From positions 310,001 to 374,000 of the forward strand of contig CAKKTE020000510.1 of assembly GCA_920105625.2 (NCBI GenBank): a DNA stretch of 64,000 nucleotides. Reading direction: 5' to 3'. The position numbers and the translations under genes are program-made. Under the pieces are notes generated by a model. The model ran no database searches. It was given only the letters and a program-made list of their open reading frames with translations, and was not told the origin of the DNA. This DNA comes from Clusia tigrina. Its lineage: Eukaryota; Arthropoda; Insecta; Diptera; Clusiidae. Shown here in pieces: positions 22,701 through 34,351 of this stretch (within the stretch, counting starts at the first letter, position 1; each line of letters opens with the position of its first letter).

Positions 22701-24660
22701 GTACCGTATAGAAGTTAGGGCCATTTGAAGTTTTATCCGTGTTTGATTTGGGACTCAAGGGTAGCATAGCTTTGAGCGATAGCTTAAATTGACAAGATGC
22801 TCGAGTACTTTATTGTTACAAAATTTCATGGTTTTATGACGCTCCAGTTAAAAGTTACAAGCATTTGTATGTTGCAAATTTTGATAGGTGTAGGACGTAC
22901 CGTATAGAAGTTAGGGCCATTTGAAGTTTTATCCGTGTTTGACTTGGGACTCAAGGGTAGCATAGCTTTGAGCGATAGCTTAAATTGACAAGAGGCTCGA
23001 GTACTTTATTGTTACAAAGTTTCAAGGTTTTATGACGCTCCAGTTAAAAGTTACAAGCATTTGTATGTTGCAAACTTTGATAAGTGTAGGACGTACCGTA
23101 TAGAAGTTAGGGCCATTTGAAGTTTTATCCGTGTTTGATTTGGGACTCAAGGGTAGCATAGCTTTGAGCGATAGCTTAAATTGACAAGAGGCTCGAGTAC
23201 TTTATTGTTACAAAATTTCAAGGTTTTATGACGCTCCAGCTAAAAGTTAGAAGCATTTGTATGTTGCAAACTTTGATAGGTGTAGGACGTACCGTATAGA
23301 AGTTAGGGCCATTTGAAGTTTTATCCGTGTTTGATTTGGGACTCAAGGGTAGCATAGCTTTGAGCGATAGCTTAAATTGACAAGAGGCTCGAGTACTTTA
23401 TTGTTACAAAATTTCAAGGTTTTATGACGCTCCAGTTAAAAGTTACAAGCATTTGTATGTTGCAAACTTTGATAGGTGTAGGACGTACCGTATAGAAGTT
23501 CGGGCCATTTGAAGTTTTATCCGTGTTTGATTTGGGACTCAAGGGTAGCATAGCTTTGAGCGATAGCTTAAATTGACAAGAGGCTCGAGTACTTTATTGT
23601 TACAAAGTTTCAAGGTTTTATGACGCTCCAGTAAAAAGTTACAAGCATTTGTATGTTGCAAACTTTGATAGGTGTAGGACGTACCGTATAGAAGTTAGGG
23701 CCATTTGAAGTTTTATCCGTGTTTGATTTGGGACTCAAGGGTAGCATAGCTTTGAGCGATAGCTTAAGTTGACAAGAGGCTCGAGTACTTTATTGTTACA
23801 AAGTTTCAAGGTTTTATGACGCTCCAGTAAAAAGTTACAAGCATTTGTATGTTGCAAACTTTGATAGGTGTAAGACGTACCGTATAGAAGTTAGGGCCAT
23901 TTGAAGTTTTATCCGTGTTTGATTTGGGACTCAAGGGTAGCATAGCTTTGAGCGATAGCTTAAATTGACAAGAGGCTCGAGTACTTTATTGTTACAAAAT
24001 TTCAAGGTTTTATGACGCTCCAGTTAAAAGTTACAAGCATTTGTATGTTGCAAACTTTGATAGGACGTACCGTATAGAAGTTAGGGCCATTTGAAGTTTT
24101 GTCCGTGTTTGATTTGGGACTCAAGGGTAGCATAGCTTTGAGCGATAGCTTAAATTGACAAGAGGCTCGAGTACTTTATTGTTACAAAATTTCAAGGTTT
24201 TATGACGCTCCAGTTAAAAGTTACAAGCATTTGTATGTTGCAAACTTTGATAGGTGTAGGACGTACCGTATAGAAGTTAGCGCCATTTGAAGTTTTATCC
24301 GTGTTTGATTTGGGACTCAAGGGTAGCATAGCTTTGAGCGATAGCTTAAATTGACAAGAGGCTCGAGTACTTTATTGTTACAAAGTTTCAAGGTTTTATG
24401 ACGCTCCAGTAAAAAGTTACAAGCATTTGTATGTTGCAAACTTTGATAGGTGTAGGACGTACCGTATAGAAGTTAGGGCCATTTGAAGTTTTATCCGTGT
24501 TTGATTTGGGACTCAAGGGTAGCATAGCTTTGAGCGATAGCTTAAATTGACAAGAGGCTCGAGTACTTTATTGTTACAAAATTTCAAGGTTTTATGACGC
24601 TCCAGTTAAAAGTTACAAGCATTTGTATGTTGCAAACTTTGATAGGTGTAGGACGTACCG
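19791..24660 (+). repeat. Mixed class A/B zone with dimer-like alternation and hybrids
   Basis: Reading the 96/122 markers unit by unit gives A, A, A, A, hybrid, B, A, A, B, A, B, A, hybrid, A, B, A, hybrid, A, A, B, B, A, A, B, A. Hybrids (GTTTC with GTTAAAAG) lie near 20662, 22232 and 23016 and show crossover or conversion inside the 26 bases between the markers. Class C is absent from 17.8 to 26.6 kb. A 6-base deletion (24058-24066) and AGGCTCCAGTAC (20641, CTCGAG lost) are private. Confidence 0.82.
24050..24075 (+). repeat. 6-base deletion by TAGG/TAGG slippage
   Basis: The unit reads GATAGGACGTACC where the norm is GATAGGTGTAGGACGTACC. Exactly one TGTAGG is lost between the two TAGG repeats, the expected outcome of replication slippage. 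It is the only such event in the window. Confidence 0.93.
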
Positions 24661-25444
24661 TTTAGAAGTTAGGGCCATTTGAAGTTTTATCCGTGTTTGA
24701 TTTGGGACTCAAGGGTGGCATAGCTTTGAGCGATAGCTTAAATTGACAAGAGGCTCGAGTACTTTATTGTTACAAAGTTTCAAGGTTTTATGACGCTCCA
24801 GTTAAAAGTTACAAGCATTTGTATGTTGCAAACTTTGATAGGTGTAGGACGTACCGTATAGAATTTAGGGCCATTTGAAGTTTTATCCGTGTTTGATTTG
24901 GGACTCAACGGTAGCATAGCTTTGAGCGATAGCTTAAATTGACAAGAGGCTCGAGTACTTTATTGTTACAAAATTTCAAGGTTTTATGACGCTCCAGTAA
25001 AAAGTTACAAGCATTTGTATGTTGCAAACTTTGATAGGTGTAGGACGTACCGTATAGAAGTTAGGGCCATTTGAAGTTTTATCCGTGTTTGATTTGGGAC
25101 TCAAGGGTAGCATAGCTTTGAGCGATAGCTTAAATTGACAAGAGGCTCGAGTACTTTATTGTTACAAAGTTTCAAGGTTTTATGACGCTCCAGTAAAAAG
25201 TTACAAGCATTTGTATGTTGCAATCTTTGATAGGTGTAGGACGTACCGTGTAGAAGTTAGAGCCATTTAAAGTTTTATCAGTGTTTGATTTGGGAATCAT
25301 GGGTAGGATAGCTTTGAGCGAGAGCTTAAATTGACAAGAGGCTCGAGTACTTTATTGTTACAAAATTTCAAGGTTTTATGACGCTCCAGTAAAAAGTTCC
25401 AAGCATTTGTATGTTGCAAACTTTGATAGGTGTAGGACGTACCG
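24661..25444. repeat. 4-monomer (784-bp) tandem duplication, copy 1
   Basis: Matches 25445-26228 at exactly 784. Shared markers: ACCGTTTAGAAG (24658/25442), AGGGTGGCATAG (24712/25496), AGAATTTAGGG (24860/25644), CTCAACGGTAGC (24904/25688), TTGCAATCTTTG (25218/26002) and the class D signature (25248/26032). A/B markers differ between copies in two units (24774 against 25558, and 24970 against 25754), so short conversion tracts followed the duplication. Confidence 0.93.
25248..25325 (+). repeat. First class D monomer signature
   Basis: Representative of class D: ACCGTGTAGAAG, TTAGAGCCATTTAAAG, ATCAGTG, GGGAATCATGGGTAGGATAG and GAGCGAGAGC, about nine linked substitutions over some 75 bases straddling the unit boundary. 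Other copies begin at 26032, 27582, 28562, 30308, 31858, 40205 and 42931. A half copy is at 27974. Confidence 0.93.
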
Positions 25445-26228
25445 TTTAGAAGTTAGGGCCATTTGAAGTTTTATCCGTGTTTGATTTGGGACTCAAGGGT
25501 GGCATAGCTTTGAGCGATAGCTTAAATTGACAAGAGGCTCGAGTACTTTATTGTTACAAAATTTCAAGGTTTTATGACGCTCCAGTTAAAAGTTACAAGC
25601 ATTTGTATGTTGCAAACTTTGATAGGTGTAGGACGTACCGTATAGAATTTAGGGCCATTTGAAGTTTTATCCGTGTTTGATTTGGGACTCAACGGTAGCA
25701 TAGCTTTGAGCGATAGCTTAAATTGACAAGAGGCTCGAGTACTTTATTGTTACAAAGTTTCAAGGTTTTATGACGCTCCAGTAAAAAGTTACAAGCATTT
25801 GTATGTTGCAAACTTTGATAGGTGTAGGACGTACCGTATAGAAGTTAGGGCCATTTGAAGTTTTATCCGTGTTTGATTTGGGACTCAAGGGTAGCATAGC
25901 TTTGAGCGATAGCTTAAATTGACAAGAGGCTCGAGTACTTTATTGTTACAAAGTTTCAAGGTTTTATGACGCTCCAGTAAAAAGTTACAAGCATTTGTAT
26001 GTTGCAATCTTTGATAGGTGTAGGACGTACCGTGTAGAAGTTAGAGCCATTTAAAGTTTTATCAGTGTTTGATTTGGGAATCATGGGTAGGATAGCTTTG
26101 AGCGAGAGCTTAAATTGACAAGAGGCTCGAGTACTTTATTGTTACAAAATTTCAAGGTTTTATGACGCTCCAGTAAAAAGTTCCAAGCATTTGTATGTTG
26201 CAAACTTTGATAGGTGTAGGACGTACCG
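25445..26228. repeat. 4-monomer (784-bp) tandem duplication, copy 2
   Basis: Partner of 24661-25444, directly adjacent. It ends at 26228, where the sequence reads ACCGTATAG rather than ACCGTTTAG. Its class D unit starts the first D-G-F cassette. Confidence 0.92.
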
Positions 26229-26470
26229 TATAGAAGTTAGGGCCATTTGAAGTTTTATCAGTGTTTGATTTGGGACTCAAGGGTTGCATAGCTTTGAGCG
26301 ATAGCCTAAATTGACAAGAGGCTCGAGTACTTTATTGTTACAAAATTTCAAGGTTTTATGCCGCTCCAGTAAAATTGTTACAAAATTTCAAGGTTTTATG
26401 ACGCTCCAGTACAAAGTTACAAATATTTGTATGTTTCAAACTTTGATAGATGTAGGACGTACCGTATAGC
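26032..26470 (+). repeat. D-G-F cassette 1
   Basis: Order: class D (26032), GTTCCAAGC (26178), CAAGGGTTGC (26278), the 40-bp tandem duplication G (26335-26374 and 26375-26414, the first with ATGCCGCTCC), then TTTGTATGTTTCAAAC and the F junction ACCGTATAG/CTTTGAGC at 26469/26470, which lacks 58 bases of the normal unit. G plus F makes a unit 18 bases short. The following unit has GTTGTAAAC and class C. Same as 28562-29000 at an offset of 2530. Confidence 0.93.
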
Positions 26471-27581
26471 TTTGAGCGATAACTTAAATGGACAAGAGGC
26501 TCGATCACTTTATTGTTACAAAATTTCAAGGTTTTCTGACGCTCCAGTAAAAAGTTACAAGCATTTGTATGTTGTAAACTTTGATAGGTGTAGGAAATAC
26601 CGTATAGAAGTTAGGGCCAATTGAAGTTTTATCAGTGTTTGATTTGGGACTCAAGGGTAGCATAGCTTTGAGCGATAGCATAAATTGACAAGAGGCTCGA
26701 GTACTTTATTGTTACAAAGTTTCAAGGTTTTATGACGCTCCAGTAAAAAGTTACAAGCATTTGTATGTTGCAAACTTTGATAGGTGTAGGACGTACCGTA
26801 TAGAAGTTAGGGCCAACTGAAGTTTTATCCGTGTTTGATTTGGGACTCAAGGGCAGCATAGCTTTGAGCGATAGCTTAAATTGACAAGAGGCTCGAGTAC
26901 TTTATTGTTACAAAATTTCAAGGTTTTATGACGCTCCAGTTAAAAGTTACAAGCATTTGTATGTTGCAAACTTTGATAGGTGTAGGACGTACCGTATAGA
27001 AGTTAGGGCCATTTGAAGTTTTATCCGTGTTTGATTCGGGACTCAAGGGTAGCATAGCTTTGAGCGATAGCTTAAATTGACAAGAGGCTCGAGTACTTTA
27101 TTGTTACAAAATTTCAAGGTTTTATGACGCTCCAGTTAAAAGTTACAAGCATTTGTATGTTGCAAATTTTGATAGGTGTAGGACGTACCGTATAGAAGTT
27201 AGGGCCATTTGAAGTTTTATCCGTGTTTGATTTGGGACTCAAGGGTAGCATAGCTTTGAGCGATAGCTTAAATTGACAAGAGGCTCGAGTACTTTATTGT
27301 TACAAAATTTCAAGGTTTTATGACGCTCCAGTTAAAAGTTACAAGCATTTGTATGTTGCAAACTTTGATAGGTGTAGGAAATACCGTATAGAAGTTAGGG
27401 CCAATTGAAGTTTTATCAGTGTTTGATTTGGGACTCAAGGGTAGCATAGCATTGAGCGATAGCTTAAATTGACAAGAGGCTCGAGTACTTTATTGTTACA
27501 AAGTTTCAAGGTTTTATGACGCTCCAGTAAAAAGTTACAAGCATTTGTATGTTGCAAACTTTGATAGGTGTAGGACGTACC

Positions 27582-28045
27582 GTGTAGAAGTTAGAGCCAT
27601 TTAAAGTTTTATCAGTGTTTGATTTGGGAATCATGGGTAGGATAGCTTTGAGCGAGAGCTTAAATTGACAAGAGGCTCGAGTACTTTATTGTTACAAAAT
27701 TTCACGGTTTTATGACGCTCCAGTAAAAAATTACAAACATTTGTATGTTGCAAACTATGATAGATGTAGGACGTATCGTATAGAAGTATGGGCCATTTGA
27801 AGTTGTATCAGTGTTTGATTTGGGCCTCCAGGGTAGCATAGCTTTGAGCGATAGCTTAAATGGACAAGAGGCTCGAGTACTTTATTGTTACAAAATTTCA
27901 AGGTTTTATGACGCTCCAGTAAAAAGTTTCAAGCATTTGTATGTTGCAAACTTTGATAGGTGTAGGACGTACCGTGTAGAAGTTAGAGTCATTTAAAGTT
28001 TTATCAGTGTTTGATTTGGGAATCATGGGTAGCATAGCTTTGAGC
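27582..28045 (+). repeat. D-E-D' cluster with a within-monomer recombinant
   Basis: Class D at 27582 is followed by class E (GAAGTATGGGCC at 27783, GGGCCTCCAGGG, AAATGGACAAG) and then by a half class D: GTGTAGAAG at 27974, TTAGAGTCATTTAAAG and GGGAATCATGGG, but then canonical GTAGCATAG and GAGCGATAGC. The switch from D to canonical lies within the few bases between GGGTAG and CATAG, so it is a visible crossover or conversion edge. Confidence 0.9.
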
Positions 28046-28561
28046 GATAGCTTAAATTGACAAGAGGCTCGAGTACTTTATTGTTACAAAATTTCAAGGT
28101 TTTATGACGCTCCAGTTAAAAGTTACAAGCATTTGTATGTTGCAAACTTTGATAGGTGTAGGACGTACCGTATAGAAGTTAGGGCCATTTGAAGTTTTAT
28201 CCGTGTTTGATTTGGGACTCAAGGGTAGCATAGCTTTGAGCGATAGCTTAAATTGACAAGAGGCTCGAGTACTTTATTGTTACAAAATTTCAAGGTTTTA
28301 TGACGCTCCAGTTAAAAGTTACAAGCATTTGTATGTTGCAAACTTTGATAGGTGTAGGGAATACCGTATAGAAGTTAGGGCCAATTGAAGTTTTATCAGT
28401 GTTTGATTTGGGACTCAAGGGTAGCATAGCTTTGAGCGATAGCTTAAATTGACAAGAGGCTCGAGTACTTTATTGTTACAAAGTTTCAAGGTTTTATGAC
28501 GCTCCAGTAAAAAGTTACAAGCATTTGTATGTTGCAAACTTTGATAGGTGTAGGACGTACC

Positions 28562-29000
28562 GTGTAGAAGTTAGAGCCATTTAAAGTTTTTTCAGTGTTT
28601 GATTTGGGAATCATGGGTAGGATAGCTTTGAGCGAGAGCTTAAATTGACAAGAGGCTCGAGTACTTTATTGTTACAAAATTTCAAGGTTTTATGACGCTC
28701 CAGTAAAAAGTTCCAAGCATTTGTATGTTGCAAACTTTGATAGGTGTAGGACGTACCGTATAGAAGTTAGGGCCATTTGAAGTTTTATCAGTGTTTGATT
28801 TGGGATTCAAGGGTTGCATAGCTTTGAGCGATAGCTTAAATTGACAAGAGGCTCGAGTACTTTATTGTTACAAAATTTCAAGGTTTTATGCCGCTCCAGT
28901 AAAATTGTTACAAAATTTCAAGGTTTTATGACGCTCCAGTACAAAGTTACAAATATTTGTATGTTTCAAACTTTGATAGATGTAGGACGTACCGTATAGC
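28562..29000 (+). repeat. D-G-F cassette 2
   Basis: Copy of 26032-26470 at an offset of 2530 (13 monomers minus 18). G units lie at 28865-28904 and 28905-28944, and the F junction at 28999/29000. Private changes: AGTTTTTTCAGTG (28585), GGGATTCAAGGG (28803) and GGTTTTTTGACG (29061, just outside). TTCCAAGC and GGTTGC are retained. Confidence 0.92.
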
Positions 29001-30307
29001 TTTGAGCGATAACTTAAATGGACAAGAGGCTCGAGCACTTTATTGTTACAAAATTTCAAGGTTTTTTGACGCTCCAGTAAAAAGTTACAAGCATTTGTAT
29101 GTTGTAAACTTTGATAGGTGTAGGAAGTACCGTATAGAAGTTAGGGCCAATTGAAGTTTTATCAGTGTTTGATTTGGGACTCAAGGGTAGCATAGCTTTG
29201 AGCGATAGGTTAAATTGACAAGAGGCTCGAGTACTTTATTGTTACAAAGTTTCAAGGTTTTATGACGCTCCAGTAAAAAGTTACAAGCATTTGTATGTTG
29301 CAAACTTTGATAGGTGTAGCACGTACCGTATAGAAGTTAGGGCCATTTGAAGTTTTATCCGTGTTTGATTTGGGACTCAAGGGTAGCATAGCTTTGAGCG
29401 ATAGCTTAAATTGACAAGAGGCTCGAGTACTTTATTGTTACAAAATTTCAAGGTTTTATGACGCTCCAGTTAAAAGTTACAAGCATTTGTATGTTGCAAA
29501 CTTTGATAGGTGTAGGACGTACCGTATAGAAGTTAGGGCCATTTGAAGTTTTATCCGTGTTTGATTTGGGACTCAAGGGTAGCATAGCTTTGAGCGATAG
29601 CTTAAATTGACAGGAGGCTCGAGTACTTTATTGTTACAAAATGTCAAGGTTTTATGACGCTCCAGTTAAAAGTTACAAGCATTTGTATGTTGCAAACTTT
29701 GATAGGTGTAGGACGTACCGTATAGAAGTTAGGGCCATTTGAAGTTTTATCCGTGTTTGATTTGGGACTCAAGGGTAGCATAGCTTTGAGCGATAGCTTA
29801 AATTGACAAGAGGCTCGAGTACTTTATTGTTACAAAATTTCAAGGTTTTATGACGCTCCAGTTAAAAGTTACAAGCATTTGTATGTTGCAAACTTTGATA
29901 GGTGTAGGACGTACCGTATAGAAGTTAGGGCCATTTGAAGTTTTATCCGTGTTTGATTTGGGACTCAAGGGTAGCATAGCTTTGAGCGATAGCTTAAATT
30001 GACAAGAGGCTCGAGTACTTTATTGTTACAAAATTTCAAGGTTTTATGACGCTCCAGTTCAAAGTTACAAGCATTTGTATGTTGCAAACTTTGATAGGTG
30101 TAGGAAATACCGTATAGAAGTTAGGGCCAATTGAAGTTTTATCAGTGTTTGATTTGGGATTCAAGGGTAGCATAGCTTTGCGCGATAGCTTAAATTGACA
30201 AGAGGCTCGAATACTTTATTGTTACAAAGTTTCAAGGTTTTATGACGCTCCAGTAAAAAGTTACAAGCATTTGTATGTTGCAAACTTTGATAGGTGTAGA
30301 AGGTACC

Positions 30308-30550
30308 GTGTAGAAGTTAGAGCCATTTAAAGTTTTATCAGTGTTTGATTTGGGAATCATGGGTAGGATAGCTTTGAGCGAGAGCTTAAATTGACAAGAG
30401 GCTCGAGTACTTTATTGTTACAAAATTGCAAGGTTTTATGCCGCTCCAGTAAAATTGTTACAAAATTTCAAGGTTTTATGACGCTCCAGTACAAAGTTAC
30501 AAATATTTGTATGTTTCAAACTTTGATAGATGTAGGACGTACCGTATAGC
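30308..30550 (+). repeat. D-G-F cassette 3, shortest form
   Basis: Class D (30308) runs directly into G (30415-30454 and 30455-30494, the first unit with AAAATTGCAAGG) and then F (junction 30549/30550). The monomer with TTCCAAGC and GGTTGC is missing, so D-to-F is exactly one monomer shorter than in cassettes 1 and 2. The canonical AAATTGACAAG appears as AAATAGACAAG just after F. Confidence 0.92.
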
Positions 30551-31065
30551 TTTGAGCGATAACTTAAATAGACAAGAGGCTCGAGCACTTTATTGTTACA
30601 AAATTTCAATGTTTTATGACGCTCCAGTAAAAAGTTACAAGCATTTGTATGTTGTAAACTTTGATAGGTGTAGGAAATACCGTATAGAAGTTAGGGCCAA
30701 TTGAAGTTTTATCAGTGTTTGATTTGGGAATCAAGGGTAGCATAGCTTTGAGCGATAGCTTAAATTGACAAGAGGCTCGAGTACTTTATTGTTACAAAGT
30801 TTCAAAGTTTTATGACGCTCCAGTAAAAAGTTACAAGCATTTGTATGTTGCAAACTTTGATAGGTGTAGGACGTACCGTATAGAAGTTAGGGCCATTTGA
30901 AGTTTTAGCCGTGTTTGATTTGGGACTCAAGGGTAGCATAGCTTTGAGCGATAGCTTAAATTGACAAGAGGCTCGAGTACTTTATTGTTACAAAATTTCA
31001 ATGTTTTATGACGCTCCAGTTAAAAGTTACAAGCATTTGTATGTTGCAAACTTTGATAGGTGTAG

Positions 31066-31310
31066 GAAATACCGTATAGAAGTTAGGGCCAATTGAAGTT
31101 TTATCAGTGTTTGATTTGGGACTCAAGGGCAGCATAGCTTTGAGCGATAGCTTAAATTGACAAGAGGCTCGAGTACTTTATTGTTACAAAATTTCAAGGT
31201 TTTATGACGCTCCAGTTAAAAGTTACAAGCATTTGTATGTTGCAAACTTTGATAGGTGTAGGAAATACCGTATAGAAGTTAGGGCCAATTGAAGTTTTAT
31301 CCGTGTTTGA
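31066..31310 (+). repeat. Two adjacent class C units, the second recombinant
   Basis: GAAATACC at 31066 and 31262 are 196 apart. The first is a full class C. The second keeps GAAAT and CCAATTG but then reads ATCCGTG, so the haplotype breaks at the monomer boundary. Confidence 0.88.
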
Positions 31311-31857
31311 TTTGGGACTCAAGGGTAGCATAGCTTTGAGCGATAGCTTAAATTGACAAGAGGCTCGACTACTTTATTGTTACAAAGTTTCAAGGTTTTA
31401 TGACGCTCCAGTAAAAAGTTACAAGCATTTGTATGTTGCAAACTTTGATAGGTGTAGGACGTACCGTATAGAAGTTAGGGCCATTTGAAGTTTTATCCGT
31501 GTTTGATTTGGGACTCAAGGGTAGCATAGCTTTGAGCGATAGCTTAAATTGACAAGAGGCTCGAGTACTTTATTGTTACAAAATTTCAAGGTTTTATGAC
31601 GCTCCAGTTAAAAGTTACAAGCATTTGTATGTTGCAAACTTTGATAGGTGTAGGACGTACCGTATAGAAGTTAGGGCCATTTGAAGTTTTATCCGTGTTT
31701 GATTTGGGACTCAAGGGTAGCATAGCTTTGAGCGATAGCTTAAATTGACAAGAGGCTCGAGTACTTTATTGTTACAAAATTTCAAGGTTTTATGACGCTC
31801 CAGTTAAAAGTTACAAGCATTTGTATGTTGCAAACTTTGATAGGTGTAGGACGTACC

Positions 31858-32492
31858 GTGTAGAAGTTAGAGCCATTTAAAGTTTTATCAGTGTTTGATT
31901 TGGGAATCATGGGTAGGATAGCTTTGAGCGAGAGCTTAAATTGACAAGAGGCTCGAGTACTTTATTGTTACAAAATTTCAAGGTTTTATGACGCTCCAGT
32001 AAAAAGTTACAAACATTTGTATGTTGCAAACTTTGATAGATGTAGGACGTATCGTATAGAAGTATGGGCCATTTGAAGTTGTATCAGTGTTTGATTTGGG
32101 CCTCCAGGGTAGCATAGCTTTGAGCGATAGCTTAAATGGACAAGAGGCTCGAGTACTTTATTGTTACAAAATTTCAAGGTTTTATGACGCTCCAGTAAAA
32201 AGTTCCAAGCATTTGTATGTTGCAAACTTTGATAGGTGTAGGACGTACCGTATAGAATTTAGGGCCATTTGAAGTTTTATCAGTGTTTGATTTGGGACTC
32301 AAGGGTTGCATAGCTTTGAGCGATAGCTTAAATTGACAAGAGGCTCGAGTACTTTATTGTTACAAAATTTCAAGGTTTTATGCCGCTCCAGTAAAATTGT
32401 TACAAAATTTCAAGGTTTTATGACGCTCCAGTACAAAGTTACAAATATTTGTATGTTTCAAACTTTGATAGATGTAGGACGTACCGAATAGC
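31858..32492 (+). repeat. D-E-G-F cassette 4, full form
   Basis: Class D at 31858, class E (GAAGTATGGGCC at 32059), a unit with GTTCCAAGC and GAATTTAGGG, CAAGGGTTGC, G (32357-32396 and 32397-32436) and F (ACCGAATAG, junction 32491/32492). It is one monomer longer than cassettes 1 and 2 because E is included. It differs from copies at 40205 and 42931 by keeping AAAAAGTTACAAAC, where they read AAAAATTTACAAAC. Confidence 0.93.
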
Positions 32493-34153
32493 TTTGAGCG
32501 ATAACTTAAATGGACAAGAGGCTCGAGCACTTTATTGTTACAAAATTTCAAGGTTTTTTGACGCTCCAGTAAAAAGTTACAAGCATTTGTATGTTGCAAA
32601 CTTTGATAGGTGTAGGACGTACCGTATAGAAGTTAGGGCCATTTGAAGTTTTATCCGTGTTTGATTTGGGACTCAAGGGTAGCATAGCTTTGAGCGATAG
32701 CTTAAATTGACAAGAGGCTCGAGTACTTTATTGTTACAAAGTTTCAAGGTTTTATGACGCTCCAGTAAAAAGTTACAAGCATTTGTATGTTGCAAACTTT
32801 GATAGGTGTAGGACGTACCGTATAGAAGTTAGGGCCATTTGAAGTTTTATCCGTGTTTGATTTGGGACTCAAGGGTAGCATAGCTTTGAGCGATAGCTTA
32901 AATTGACAAGAGGCTCGAGTACTTTATTGTTACAAAGTTTCAAGGTTTTATGACGCTCCAGTAAAAAGTTACAAGCATTTGTATGTTGCAAACTTTGATA
33001 GGTGTAGGACGTACCGTATAGAAGTTAGGGCCATTTGAAGTTTTATCCGTGTTTGATTTGGGACTCAAGGGTAGCATAGCTTTGAGCGATAGCTTAAATT
33101 GACAAGAGGCTCGAGTACTTTATTGTTACAAAGTTTCAAGGTTTTATGAACTCCAGTAAAAAGTTACAAGCATTTGTATGTTGCAAAATTTGATAGGTGT
33201 AGGACGTACCGTATAGAAGTTAGGGCCATTTGAAGTTTTATCCGTGTTTGATTTGGGACTCAAGGGTAGCATAGCTTTGAGCGATAGCTTAAATTGACAA
33301 GAGGCTCGAGTACTTTATTGTTACAAAATTTCAAGGTTTTATGACGCTCCAGTTAAAAGTTACAAACATTTGTATGTTGCAAACTTTGATAGGTGTAGGA
33401 CGTACCGTATAGAAGTTAGGGCCATTTGAAGTTTTATCCGTGTTTGATTTGGGACTCAAGGGTAGCATAGCTTTGAGCGATAGCTTAAATTGACAAGAGG
33501 CTCGAGTACTTTATTGTTACAAAATTTCAAGGTTTTATGACGCTCCAGTTAAAAGTTACAAGCATTTGTATGTTGCAAACTTTGATAGGTGTAGGACGTA
33601 CCGTATAGAAGTTAGGGCCAATTGAAGTTTTATCCGTGTTTGATTTGGGAGTCAAGGGTAGCATAGCTTTGAACGATAGCTTAAATTGACAAGAGGCACG
33701 AGTACTTTATTGTTACAAAATTTCAAGGTTTTATGACGCTCCAGTTAAAAGTTACAAGCATTTGTATGTTTCAAACTTTGATAGGTGTAGGACGTACCGT
33801 ATAGAAGTTAGGGCCATTTGAAGTTTTATCCGTGTTTGATTTGGGACTCAAGGGTAGCATAGCTTTGAGCGATAGCTTAAATTGACAAGAGGCTCGAGTA
33901 CTTTATTGTTACAAAGTTTCAAGGTTTTATGACGCTCCAGTAAAAAGTTACAAGCATTTGTATGTTGCAAACTTTGATAGGTGTAGGACGTACCGTATAG
34001 AAGTTAGGGCCATTTGAAGTTTTATCCGTGTTTGATTTGGGACTCAAGGGTAGCATAGCTTTGAGCGATAGCTTAAATTGACAAGAGGCTTGAGTACTTT
34101 ATTGTTACAAAATTTCAAGGTTTTATGACGCTCCAGTTAAAAGTTACAAGCAT

Positions 34154-34351
34154 TTGTATGTTTCAAACTTTGATAGATGTCGGACGTACCGTATAGCTTT
34201 GAGCGATAACTTAAATGGACAAGAGGCTCGAGCACTTTATTGTTACAAAATTTCAAGGTTTTTTGACGCTCCAGTAAAAAGTTACAAGCATTTGTATGTT
34301 GTAAACTTTGATAGGTGTAGGAAATACCGTATAGAAGTTAGGGTCAATTGA
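34154..34351 (+). repeat. F deletion without G, copy 1
   Basis: The left half is canonical (CCAGTTAAAAGTTACAAGC). It then switches at TTTGTATG to the F type (TTTCAAAC, GATAGATGTCGG, ACCGTATAG/CTTTGAGC with the junction at 34196/34197), followed by GTTGTAAAC and class C with GGGTCAATTG. It is best explained as a crossover between a canonical unit and a G-F unit. Net length change is -58. Confidence 0.92.
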
